This document shows positions 25,487 to 32,762 of a stretch of DNA of 39,891 bases, piece after piece. The translations under genes were made by a program, and so were the position numbers. The stretch is taken from NCBI GenBank assembly GCA_026388245.1, contig JAPLKD010000063.1:1-39891 (forward strand), written 5' to 3'. The notes beneath the pieces were generated by a model. That model was not told the origin of the DNA. It searched no databases and was given only the letters and a program-made list of their open reading frames with translations. Source of the stretch: Pseudomonadota bacterium. Lineage in GTDB: Bacteria > Desulfobacterota > Syntrophorhabdia > Syntrophorhabdales > Syntrophorhabdaceae. The number at the start of each line of letters is the position of its first letter. The stretch's first letter is position 1.

Positions 25487-27163
25487 ATGCCCGCTTCCGT
25501 CTCTATCGAGTCTCTCTCCTTTGCATATCGCAACGCAGGCACCCGGGTCCTCAAGGATCTCTCTGCTCAAATAGAGGAAGGTACTTTTATAGCCCTCATG
25601 GGACACAGCGGTGCAGGCAAATCGACCCTCTGCTGCGCCATGAACGGCCTTGTACCGAGATTCTTCCGGGGAAACTACGATGGTAGGGTGACGGTAGAGG
25701 GGAAAAAGGTAACGAAATGCGGGATCGTCGAGCTTTCAAAAATGGTGGGCCTCGTGCTCCAGGACTTTGAGGCACAACTCTTTTCTACCAATGTGGAGCT
25801 TGAAATCGCCTTTGGCCCGGAGAATCAGATGTTGTCCAGGGAAATCATCAGGGAACGGATAGACCGGTACCTTTCCTTTGTCGGTCTTGAAGGTGAGCGC
25901 CATCGCGACTCTTCCACCCTCTCCGGGGGGCAGAAACAACGCCTTGCCATAGGGTCCGTCCTTGCCATGGAACCACGCGTCCTTGTTATGGACGAACCTG
26001 TCACGGACCTTGATCCCAAAGGAAGGGAGGCAATACTTTCTATTTCGGGTCGGCTGAGAGACCAGAAGCGAACACTCGTTGTAGTTGATAACGAGTATGA
26101 GAACATCATAAAGGCGGACCGTATCTGGCTCATGAAAGAGGGGGAGATCGTTGCCCAGGATTCAAGTGCCTCAATTCTCTCCAATGCCCCTCTCCTTGAA
26201 TCATGCGGCGTCATGGCGCCGCCCACGGTCTCCCTTTTTCATGCCATGAGCTGGCCGGGCAGTCCCTTCACCTTTGAGGACGCGAAGTCCCTCCTAAAGG
26301 AGGGAAACCTCGTAACCCGCCGAGAAAAGAGCGGTTTCGAGGAGTGTCATTCCCCGAGAAAGGGGAATCCTCTGCTGGAGGCACGGGACCTGTCCTTTCA
26401 ATACCCTGGAAGTTTAGTACTCTCCCTGCGCAATATTAATCTTGTCATCCATGAAGGGGAATTTGTGGCCATCCTGGGGGAGAACGGTTCCGGAAAGACG
26501 ACCCTCGCGAAGCACTTAAACGGCCTCCTCACCCCTGTCTCCGGTGAGATGCTCGTAGAAAGCAGACCAACGAGAGCCTACAGGAAACCCGAGCTTGCCC
26601 GGCAGGTGGGGTATGTCTTTCAGAACCCCGACCATCAGATCTTTGCCCCCTCTGTGCGGGAAGAAGTAGGGTTCGGTCTCAAAATCAGGGGGGAGAAGCC
26701 GGGGATTATTGAAGAAAACGTAGGCCGCGCACTTGCCGCCACAGGGCTTGAGGGATATGAAGATAAATCGCCTTTTCTCCTCGCCCGGGGCGAACGGGAG
26801 CGGGTGGCGGTGGCCTCGGTGCTTGCTGTAAAGCCCCGTGTCATCATCCTCGACGAGCCGACCACAGGCCTTGACTATGCCCACCAGCTCGAGACCATGA
26901 GAATGCTTAAGAGTCTCAATGAAGAGGGCCATATCATCATCATTATCACCCATGCCATGTGGATTGCCGAGTCCTTTGCCACACGGACCATTGTTATGAG
27001 ACAGGGTGAGATTATCACTGACGGGCCGACCCGCAGGGTCTTCGCCGATGAGAGGGGACTTTCTGAGACATCTCTGGTTCCTTCCGCCTTGGTTCGTTTG
27101 AGCAACTGGCTTGGAACTGCGTCTCTCACAGTGGAAGGCATGGTGAAGGAGCTTCAGTCGTGA
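25487..27163 (+). CDS. ECF transporter ATPase, two fused ABC domains
   Basis: The 558-aa product is a fusion of two ABC ATPases, equivalent to EcfA1 and EcfA2. Domain 1 has Walker A GHSGAGKST (39-47), signature LSGGQKQR (145-152) and Walker B LVMDEPVTDLD. Domain 2 has Walker A GENGSGKTT (about 331-339), Walker B VIILDEPTTGLD, and in place of LSGGQ the divergent LARGERER (about 431-438). Asymmetric ATPase pairs are known in ECF and other ABC systems. I chose ATG 25487 (MPASVSIESLSF), where the ABC fold begins; an upstream TTG would lie inside the preceding gene. It is followed by ecfT with a GTGA overlap. Confidence 0.9.
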   Translation: MPASVSIESLSFAYRNAGTRVLKDLSAQIEEGTFIALMGHSGAGKSTLCCAMNGLVPRFFRGNYDGRVTVEGKKVTKCGIVELSKMVGLVLQDFEAQLFSTNVELEIAFGPENQMLSREIIRERIDRYLSFVGLEGERHRDSSTLSGGQKQRLAIGSVLAMEPRVLVMDEPVTDLDPKGREAILSISGRLRDQKRTLVVVDNEYENIIKADRIWLMKEGEIVAQDSSASILSNAPLLESCGVMAPPTVSLFHAMSWPGSPFTFEDAKSLLKEGNLVTRREKSGFEECHSPRKGNPLLEARDLSFQYPGSLVLSLRNINLVIHEGEFVAILGENGSGKTTLAKHLNGLLTPVSGEMLVESRPTRAYRKPELARQVGYVFQNPDHQIFAPSVREEVGFGLKIRGEKPGIIEENVGRALAATGLEGYEDKSPFLLARGERERVAVASVLAVKPRVIILDEPTTGLDYAHQLETMRMLKSLNEEGHIIIIITHAMWIAESFATRTIVMRQGEIITDGPTRRVFADERGLSETSLVPSALVRLSNWLGTASLTVEGMVKELQS

Positions 27164-27954
27164 ATGTCTCTCTCTTCCAGGACCATGATTCGTGGCTCCA
27201 CCGTTTGGACCCGAGAACAAAAATGATCGGCGCAATCATACTCTTCGCTATTATCCTGTCTTTTAATCATCCCCTGTTTATGGCGGGAATAAGTCTGGGT
27301 ATATTGGCAGCCGCATTTTCGGCACGCTCTCTTTCCGCTCTATGGAAGCTCCGGTATATCCTTGTGCTGCTCGTAGCATTCAGCTCAATCCTTTGGCCTT
27401 TCTTTTCGGAAGGGCCTACCACCATATGGTACTGGAAGTTCCTCAAGGTAAGCCGTGAATCTCTTCTGTTCGGAATTGCCATGGGGCTCAGACTGGCTGC
27501 TTTTGTGATGACAAGCCTGATTTTGCTTGCAACCACGAGGAATGAGGACATGACAAACGGGCTCATCAAGATGAAGCTCCCTTATCCCGTGGCCTTTGCA
27601 CTGTCCACGGCGCTGCGCCTTGTGCCTACTTTTGCCGGCGCAGGGGCGACCATTGTGCAGGCCCAGGTTTCGCGGGGCCTTGACCTCGAATCAAAGAACA
27701 TTGTCAGCCGCTTCGGCACGCTGATCCCCCTGGCAGTGCCTATGTTCGTCTCTGCCATCCGGTATACAAATCTCCTTGCCATGGCCCTTGAATCGCGGGG
27801 TTTTACCCCTGATTCCCCCCGGACGCTCTACTATGAGCCGACCATGGGCAGGCGCGACTGGGCAACCCTCGCAGCCCTGGCTTTAATCCTTGTGGTCTCC
27901 CTTTATCTGAGGCTAGGCCTGGGCGTAGGTGTCGTCATGCCCGGGAGGATGTAA
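27160..27954 (+). CDS. ECF transporter transmembrane coupling protein EcfT
   Basis: The 264-aa product has the EcfT layout: N-terminal HRLDPRTKMIGAIILFAI, several membrane helices, and the two coupling-helix Arg motifs SRG in VSRGLDLES and ESRGFTPDSPRT that bind the ATPase pair. EcfT joins the ATPases to the S component. The GTG start overlaps the TGA stop of the ATPase gene (GTGA), so the genes are translationally coupled. Confidence 0.92.
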   Translation: MNVSLFQDHDSWLHRLDPRTKMIGAIILFAIILSFNHPLFMAGISLGILAAAFSARSLSALWKLRYILVLLVAFSSILWPFFSEGPTTIWYWKFLKVSRESLLFGIAMGLRLAAFVMTSLILLATTRNEDMTNGLIKMKLPYPVAFALSTALRLVPTFAGAGATIVQAQVSRGLDLESKNIVSRFGTLIPLAVPMFVSAIRYTNLLAMALESRGFTPDSPRTLYYEPTMGRRDWATLAALALILVVSLYLRLGLGVGVVMPGRM

Positions 27955-28422
27955 CGGGCGCTTCGAGGAAAGCAGTACGGTGCAGATGGAATGTTCAGAA
28001 CATGACGTCATTCATCAAAAAATGTTTTGCACGGGATCGAGCTACAACCTCTGGCATGAGCGCCTCAGCCCGTGAAGATTATAGTTTTGATAAGGAAATA
28101 AGACCGTCACTTCGTGGAAGATAAGTTGGCAGGACAAACCTGTTCGAATGTCTTTCTTGATGGTATTTTCGACAAGACTGCTTAAATAACAAGACTGCTT
28201 AAATAATTTGTTACCCAGAAAATAGCCGACCATATCAATTCCTGCCGCTTTCTCCAGGGTTTCGTAACGGGCTTGCGGCACCAAACAAATCCGACCTCTC
28301 ACAGGGGCCATTTTTATGAGTCAGGGTGCCCGGGGGAGGGTATGGACGTCACGTATAGGTAGGTGAAGTAACACCCCCCCAACCTCTTAAATCTAAAAAG
28401 CAGATTTCATATTGAACTATTG
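27955..28422. other. Gene-poor spacer, 468 bp
   Basis: A minus-strand frame at 28042-28311 (MAPVRGRICLVPQARYETLE..., 89 codons) lacks a ribosome site. It crosses a perfect tandem duplication of the 17-nt unit ACAAGACTGCTTAAATA (28172-28188 and 28189-28205), which shifts any frame; removing one copy changes the second half. I treat it as a probable decayed gene or chance frame. The AGGTTGGGGGGGTGTTAC stretch near 28366-28383 shows no clear structure. Confidence 0.4.
28172..28205. repeat. Tandem duplication of a 17-nt unit
   Basis: Two perfect adjacent copies of ACAAGACTGCTTAAATA. Confidence 0.9.
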
Positions 28423-28692
28423 TTACAATGTCTTTTTTGTCTTTGATTTTGTAGCGGTTTTTACTGTCGTTTTTGTTTTGGCTTTGCTCTTTTTTGTTGC
28501 CGTCTTTGCCACGGCACTTTTTTTCGGTTTTGATACTTTTGTAACGTTCTGCCCGTCGTTATTCTTTTCTCTATATCTTGTCGTTACAATGATCTCAGCT
28601 TCAATCCAGTGATCAAAGTGTCTGCCGTGTACTTCCCCCCCTCTTTCAAAAATATCGTATGCAACCTTTGCTATTTCATCATAATAATCCAT
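28423..28692 (-). CDS. DUF2934 domain protein
   Basis: The 89-aa product begins DYYDEIAKVAYDIFERGGEV and continues HGRHFDHWIEAEIIV, which matches DUF2934 (IA..AY.I.E..G..HG.....W..AE). The second half is a Lys/Ala/Thr tail (KKSAVAKTATKKSK) reminiscent of histone-like or nucleic-acid-binding tails. DUF2934 has no established function. Its ribosome site is AGAGGT ahead of ATG. Confidence 0.85.
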   Translation of the reverse strand: MDYYDEIAKVAYDIFERGGEVHGRHFDHWIEAEIIVTTRYREKNNDGQNVTKVSKPKKSAVAKTATKKSKAKTKTTVKTATKSKTKKTL

Positions 28693-28728
28693 ATATACCT
28701 CTTATAATTGAAACAGAATGAGAGTTCC

Positions 28729-28786
28729 ATTATAGAACTATTTCGGAACCGGATAAATATTAACACACAGTTATCGGGTTTGTCAA
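28729..28786 (-). promoter_or_regulatory. Candidate promoters of the DUF2934 gene
   Basis: Minus strand: TTGACA (28786-28781), 18 nt, TAATAT (28762-28757). A second perfect TATAAT lies nearer the gene at 28734-28729. Either could serve. Confidence 0.4.
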
Positions 28787-28892
28787 CACTATAAAGCCAA
28801 GATGTGTTCGGTTATGCAAACATGTTTCTCTCGGATAAGCAGAATTATCTTCTTTCAAGTCGACTCAAGAACTGTGCCTAAAACCCGTATAA

Positions 28893-29099
28893 TCAGTTTT
28901 TCAGCTTGCGAACATTCTCAGCAGCAGGACCCTTAGGGCCTTGGACAACATCAAAACTGACATGATCGCCCTCGGCCAGTGATTTAAAACCTTCTCCCTG
29001 AATCGCGGAATGATGTACGAATAGATCCTTGCCATCTTCCTGCTCGATAAAACCAAATCCCTTTGCATCATTAAACCATTTAACTTTTCCTTCCGGCAT
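28893..29099 (-). CDS. Cold-shock domain protein
   Basis: The 68-aa product has the cold-shock fold with RNP1 KGFGFI and RNP2 LFVHHS, from [17 protein letters not shown] to [10 protein letters not shown]. It is a single-stranded RNA/DNA-binding chaperone of the CspA class; whether cold-induced cannot be told. AAGGAG precedes ATG by 8 nt. The upstream 400 bp show no other gene, so a long leader is possible. Confidence 0.97.
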   Translation of the reverse strand: MPEGKVKWFNDAKGFGFIEQEDGKDLFVHHSAIQGEGFKSLAEGDHVSFDVVQGPKGPAAENVRKLKN

Positions 29100-29504
29100 C
29101 TTTAATTCTCCTTATGTATTAGGTTTCTCGGTGGAACCATTTGTAATATCTGGACAAGTATGAATGATTCTTTCCGGAAATGCAAGATTATTCCCTGTTC
29201 ATCTTCAGGTGCTGATGAAATGATCAAGTTTTTCATGACTCTGCCGGATTGCCGATAACATTCTATCCCAGAAAAGATATACAAATGTTTCCAGATTCTC
29301 CTTTCTCCTTCCTCTATAATATAGGGGGAATTGGGAATGGAGCATTTTTAATAGGGAATCTTTATTGTTTGGAGTTTATCTCCGCAATCTCGAACTCATC
29401 AGCAAATTCAATTTCGTTGATGTACCGTAATGCGATTGCATAAATCAAGAGTAATAAAATACTGCTTGGGGAGGGTAATTAAACCGGATGTTGGGTGTTT
29501 GATA
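29100..29504. other. Intergenic region upstream of the cold-shock gene
   Basis: No convincing gene. Short open frames in both directions lack ribosome sites and family features. It should hold the cold-shock promoter and leader, but I cannot place them. Confidence 0.4.
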
Positions 29505-30194
29505 TTACCCTTCCTCCCTCAGTTCTACTGTTTCGACCTTCACCCTTGCCAGACCCTTCTGGAAAAAACCAAGCTTCTTTGCAGCGCCTGTTGAGAGGTC
29601 GATAATCCTGTTGCCTGATGCAGGGTTGTGGTCACTGGGGAATGGTCCACGGTCATTCACCCTAACGATAATCCAGCGGTTATTCTCCAGATTTGTCACC
29701 TTGACATGTGTGGGAAGTGGTAGATATTTATGCGCAGCCGTCAGACCATTGGGGTCAAAAACCTCGCCATTGGCGGTCATACTGCCTTTATTATTCCGTA
29801 AGGTCTCATAGCCATACCAGGATGCTGTACCTGTTTCTTGGTAACTACGTGCCTCCTCAACAGACATGGGATAGTACGTCTTGCCCTTTACTGTATATGG
29901 TGCATTTTTTACCCGACCCTGACGGATTGCCTCCTTTGGGGAGATGCCGTCAATTTTTTCTATATCCTGGTTGCCAAGCGACCAGTCGAGAGGAGCCTTA
30001 ACTACCTTGAACGTAAATTTACCTACCGTATAGGCGAGCTTTGTTGTCCCTGCCGTTAGCTCATACGCCCCTTTCACACCATAATAGGTGCCCTTTACCG
30101 TGCCTTTAACGATGTTGTATGGAGCCTTAATGACCGAACACCCTCCGAGGACAGAACAAAAAAATACTACGCATAGGGCATAGAAGACAGACAT
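29505..30194 (-). CDS. rlpA: RlpA-family septal lytic transglycosylase lipoprotein
   Basis: The 229-aa product has a signal peptide with lipobox LGGC (C19) and a C-terminal double-psi beta-barrel RlpA domain: GTASWYGYE (122-130), TANGEVFDPNGLTAAHKYLP (140-159), VRVNDRGPF (177-185) and NRIIDLSTGAAKKLGF (195-210), retaining the Asp and His of the active site. RlpA cleaves peptidoglycan lacking stem peptides at the division site. The extra segment (about 25-75) is a repetitive Gly/Tyr/Val stretch. No SPOR domain is present. Confidence 0.92.
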   Translation of the reverse strand: MSVFYALCVVFFCSVLGGCSVIKAPYNIVKGTVKGTYYGVKGAYELTAGTTKLAYTVGKFTFKVVKAPLDWSLGNQDIEKIDGISPKEAIRQGRVKNAPYTVKGKTYYPMSVEEARSYQETGTASWYGYETLRNNKGSMTANGEVFDPNGLTAAHKYLPLPTHVKVTNLENNRWIIVRVNDRGPFPSDHNPASGNRIIDLSTGAAKKLGFFQKGLARVKVETVELREEG

Positions 30195-30202
30195 TCTCTA
30201 TC

Positions 30203-30211
30203 ATTATAGCA
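30203..30211 (-). promoter_or_regulatory. Extended -10 promoter of rlpA, possibly leaderless
   Basis: Minus strand TGCTATAAT, a perfect extended -10, 8 nt before the ATG at 30194. Transcription would start within a few nt of the start codon, and no Shine-Dalgarno is visible. No good -35. Confidence 0.5.
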
Positions 30212-30309
30212 AATCTTACACTCTAAATCTCCCTCCCTCTTTTCTTCAACAACCCTCCAGTACAGTTACTTCACTACAGGAGGCTTCGTTCTGCCTACCG
30301 AAGCCTACG

Positions 30310-30477
30310 AGCGAACCTTCCCTATTTACCTATCAGAAGCATCCTGATCTCAATATTCCCAATACAACAAATTCTCTTGATGGTTGTTTTGCATATCTGA
30401 AATCATTAGTGAAGGTCCACAGGGGATCTAAAAAGAGCCTCAAACGAAAGATCATTGAGGAGATATTGTGGAAATAA
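30310..30477 (+). pseudogene. Transposase C-terminal remnant
   Basis: The frame reads TYQKHPDLNIPNTTNSLDGC, FAYLKSLVKVHRGSKKSLKR, KIIEEILWK then TAA. The pattern IPNTTNSLDG..F..LK..L..HRG is typical of the C-terminus of a family of DDE transposases. No start or catalytic core remains. This is an IS relic. Confidence 0.6.
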
Positions 30478-30481
30478 AAGC

Positions 30482-30544
30482 CCTAAAAAAACGCATTATA
30501 CCCAATTCAAGCTTGACCTGGTCTTCGAACATGGAAAGGTTTAA
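30482..30544 (+). pseudogene. IS3 OrfA-like N-terminal fragment
   Basis: PKKTHYTQFKLDLVFEHGKV then TAA resembles the start of IS3-family OrfA (KK..Y..EFKL.VVLE) with a premature stop. It lies adjacent to the previous transposase relic, so several ISs have decayed here. Confidence 0.4.
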
Positions 30545-30938
30545 TTGCGAATGGAATGAGCAACAAATTGGCCTAAACACGGTCTGGCCGTAGGCCCATT
30601 TCAGCTTATCGGCAGGGTACCCAAGAAATGCTCGAAGTCGCGACTCGCAAAAAGCTCTTCCGGCCAGTTACGAGACAGCCCGGACGTTGTTCAGCGACCC
30701 CGATCTGCGAAAATTCACGCAAGCCTTAATCCTGTCGAAGGCAGGACATCGCGGAATTTGAGTTACAAATTGCCCCCAAAAACAGCACTTTGAGCGGATA
30801 TTATTGGGTTTTTTCAACTCAAAACTCAACACTCAAAACTCAAAACTCAACACTGCTTTTAAAGGGTTTGGTCCGACCCCAATTACTCTTTTGTTATTGA
30901 ATAACTGAAGGATGTCCCCCGTCCCATCCCCTACGCTC
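30545..30938. repeat. Degenerate IS and repeat DNA
   Basis: No gene. It includes a TCCTGTCGAAGGCAGGA hairpin (near 30733-30749), related to the one near 660, and the 75-bp element at 30807-30881. Confidence 0.55.
30807..30881 (-). repeat. Dispersed element, long copy (5 heptads)
   Basis: Reverse-complement relative of 4223-4283 with five AACTCAA-type heptads (30816-30850), two more than the other copy. The unique head and tail are conserved (head GGGGTCGGACCAAACCC on the minus strand). Confidence 0.75.
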
Positions 30939-31223
30939 CTAATCCCTCCGCAATCGCAACTCAAGACGACAACCAAGCGCATGAGCATACTTTTGCAACG
31001 TGGCCAGTGATGGCGAGTGTTTCCCTCTGCCCGATTCCAGACGTGCTATCGTGGATTGTGTTGTGCCGATACGTTTGGCAACCTCCGCCTGTGTGATACC
31101 GGCAGCAGTGCGTGCTTTCAGGAATTCATCAAGAAAGGCAAATTCATCGGCAAGGCTTTCGTATTCGGCTTTCACATCCGTACGTTCGAGGGCACGGTTT
31201 TTAAGTTCTTTGTGTGTGAGCAT
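30939..31223 (-). CDS. HigA-type antitoxin (XRE helix-turn-helix)
   Basis: The 94-aa product has an XRE-type HTH at about 42-65 (GITQAEVAKRIGTTQSTIAR) and an acidic N-terminal extension (LADEFAFLDEFLKA), matching HigA-type antitoxins. It is the second gene of a toxin-first pair and overlaps the toxin gene by 23 nt. It should neutralise the toxin and repress the shared promoter. Confidence 0.9.
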   Translation of the reverse strand: MLTHKELKNRALERTDVKAEYESLADEFAFLDEFLKARTAAGITQAEVAKRIGTTQSTIARLESGRGKHSPSLATLQKYAHALGCRLELRLRRD

Positions 31224-31542
31224 CTTTGACCTCCTTCATCCGCCGTCGGGCTATATTAAGTTCTCTCGACGGGGTTTTGTCTGTTTTCTTTATGAATTGA
31301 TGAAGCATCACTATCTTTCTGCCAACTATCGTGCAGTAAAATACACGCAAAATTCCTTCAGCGGCCTTAATCCGCAATTCAAACAGGCCTTCACGCATTG
31401 CTCGTGTGTGAGGCATTCCCAGATCTGGACCATAAACCTCCATCCGATCAGAATATCGCAGATAGCTGGCAAGAAAACCAGCGGGTAATGCAAGGATTTC
31501 TTTCTGTATGGACTCGCTATAATAAGAGATTGTCCAAATCAT
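31201..31542 (-). CDS. HigB-type toxin (Gp49-like RelE/ParE fold)
   Basis: The 113-aa product resembles phage-derived Gp49-like HigB toxins: GLFELRIKAAEGILRVFYC and IVMLHQFIKKTDKTPSREL, followed by an I.A..R...... helix. These act as mRNA interferases, often ribosome-associated. Toxin precedes antitoxin, the usual HigBA order. The gene starts at ATG 31542 with no Shine-Dalgarno and a TATAAT only 6 nt upstream. Confidence 0.88.
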   Translation of the reverse strand: MIWTISYYSESIQKEILALPAGFLASYLRYSDRMEVYGPDLGMPHTRAMREGLFELRIKAAEGILRVFYCTIVGRKIVMLHQFIKKTDKTPSRELNIARRRMKEVKDAHTQRT

Positions 31543-31548
31543 AAATAG

Positions 31549-31576
31549 ATTATAGCATATTTGCTATGTACATCAA
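31549..31576 (-). promoter_or_regulatory. Promoter and operator of the toxin-antitoxin pair
   Basis: Minus strand TTGATG (31576-31571), 16 nt, perfect TATAAT (31554-31549) with an upstream TGC. The inverted repeat ATAGCA-N4-TGCTAT (31552-31567) overlaps the -10 and is a likely HigA operator. The -10 is only 6 nt from the toxin ATG, so the mRNA may be leaderless. Confidence 0.6.
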
Positions 31577-32030
31577 AAGGAAAGTTGATTTTAATACTCT
31601 TTTTTTACCATTAAGTCTGGAAAGATAATGAAATAATGAAGGACATCCCCATCATGCACGATTACCCGCACCATCATTTGTTCTAACCGTCATTATTGAC
31701 TTTCCGGTGATTTTAAGAATCTCCGCCACAGTGGCGGAGAGTTCCTCAGAAGAAAGTTTCAAAAGGGAAATCGTGCGGAGCAAGGAGGTATAAGCCTTTT
31801 CGGGGATTTGCAAACAAATTATTGTTCTATGAATTGATATGGCTGTCAACAGGATAGGCAGACACTGCCAACCTGTTTTGTCTGATGCTGCCTTGTTTGT
31901 GTGCGGCGTTTCCATATGCTGTTATGTATTACGGGTTGCAATAAAGCATTCAGAAGAGAAAGCTTGCCCTCGAATGATTCTATCGGGGGGTGAAAACTGG
32001 GCACAGGCCGGAAAAAACCCGCCATTGACG
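31577..32030. other. Gene-poor region
   Basis: A perfect palindrome CTCCGCCAC-A-GTGGCGGAG lies at 31721-31739. A minus-strand frame at 31652-31915 (87 codons, METPHTNKAASDKTGWQCLP...) has no ribosome site and spans the palindrome; its second half (IPEKAYTSLLRTISLLKLSS) looks protein-like, but I recognise no family and leave it uncalled. Confidence 0.4.
31721..31739. repeat. Perfect 19-nt palindrome
   Basis: CTCCGCCAC-A-GTGGCGGAG, 9-bp arms with a one-nt centre. Possibly a REP-like element. Confidence 0.8.
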
Positions 32031-32459
32031 TTAAGGATTAACAGGCAGCCATACATTGTGGGCTGGAACCCACTGGCCGTTTACCCATTGTCCCTGTACT
32101 GTAACCCATTGGCCGGGAGGTGCATCCATTCCGTATCCCGACGGCTGTGCATAGGCAATCGATCCGGAAGGAGGGGCACTGTACACAACCTGCCGGGTCG
32201 TCGCATATCTCGGCTGCGACATGGCGCTGACGATAACGGCACCGAGTACAACGGCGCCCAGGGCTGCCCCTGCGATAAGCAGGCCGTTGTTGTTATTATC
32301 ACGGGATCCTGCATAACGGACATTATTATAGGGGCGGGACGGTTGCTGGTTGTAGCGGTAGCCGCGGTCACGATCAAAAGAACTGCTATAACCCACCGAG
32401 GGGTTCACAATCATACTCCCCATCATCAAAACCAGAACCATTACAATGATCTTCTTCAT
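32031..32459 (-). CDS. Small exported protein, Gly/Gln/Trp-rich
   Basis: The 142-aa product starts at ATG 32459 (MKKIIVMVLVLMMGSMIVNP), preceded by GGAGG; an upstream in-frame start would add 23 unlikely residues. It has a signal peptide, a Tyr/Asn/Arg-rich linker, a hydrophobic Gly/Ala segment (GLLIAGAALGAVVLGAVIVS) and a C-terminal W-repeat (QWVTVQGQWVNGQWVPAHNV). The repeat resembles a beta-hairpin motif common in periplasmic proteins of deltaproteobacteria. Function unknown; envelope localisation is inference. Confidence 0.8.
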   Translation of the reverse strand: MKKIIVMVLVLMMGSMIVNPSVGYSSSFDRDRGYRYNQQPSRPYNNVRYAGSRDNNNNGLLIAGAALGAVVLGAVIVSAMSQPRYATTRQVVYSAPPSGSIAYAQPSGYGMDAPPGQWVTVQGQWVNGQWVPAHNVWLPVNP

Positions 32460-32762
32460 CTTACGCCTCCACGACTCATCTTGTTGTTCTCTCTGTTCAT
32501 ATAAATATAAGAGCAATACCCGTGCCATAACGCTAATTATATGTATCTAATCGTAATGGTTGATTAATTCAGCAAACCTTCTTTACGGGAGCACCTGTTT
32601 TGATGCAGAATTGTCGAATCACACAGTGCTATTCGACAAAAATGTCGTCATATCGCGTAATGCACCCATGAACACTCAGGCGTCCAAGACCCATAACTTG
32701 CATGGCTGACAAAGTCCGGGAGTGGCAATTCCAGGTTTTGTCAGCTATACTATGACACGTGT
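32460..32762. promoter_or_regulatory. Divergent regulatory region
   Basis: Between the exported protein (minus) and the ABC-F gene (plus). It contains an inverted repeat TTGTCGAAT-N11-ATTCGACAA (32611-32639) and a second TGACAAA/TTTGTCA (32707-32713, 32737-32743). A TATACT at 32746-32751 is a likely -10 for the ABC-F gene, only 11 nt before its ATG. Confidence 0.45.

Noticed and set aside
29102-29443. Open frames upstream of the cold-shock gene
   Set aside because: No ribosome sites, no recognisable families; more likely the leader and promoter region.
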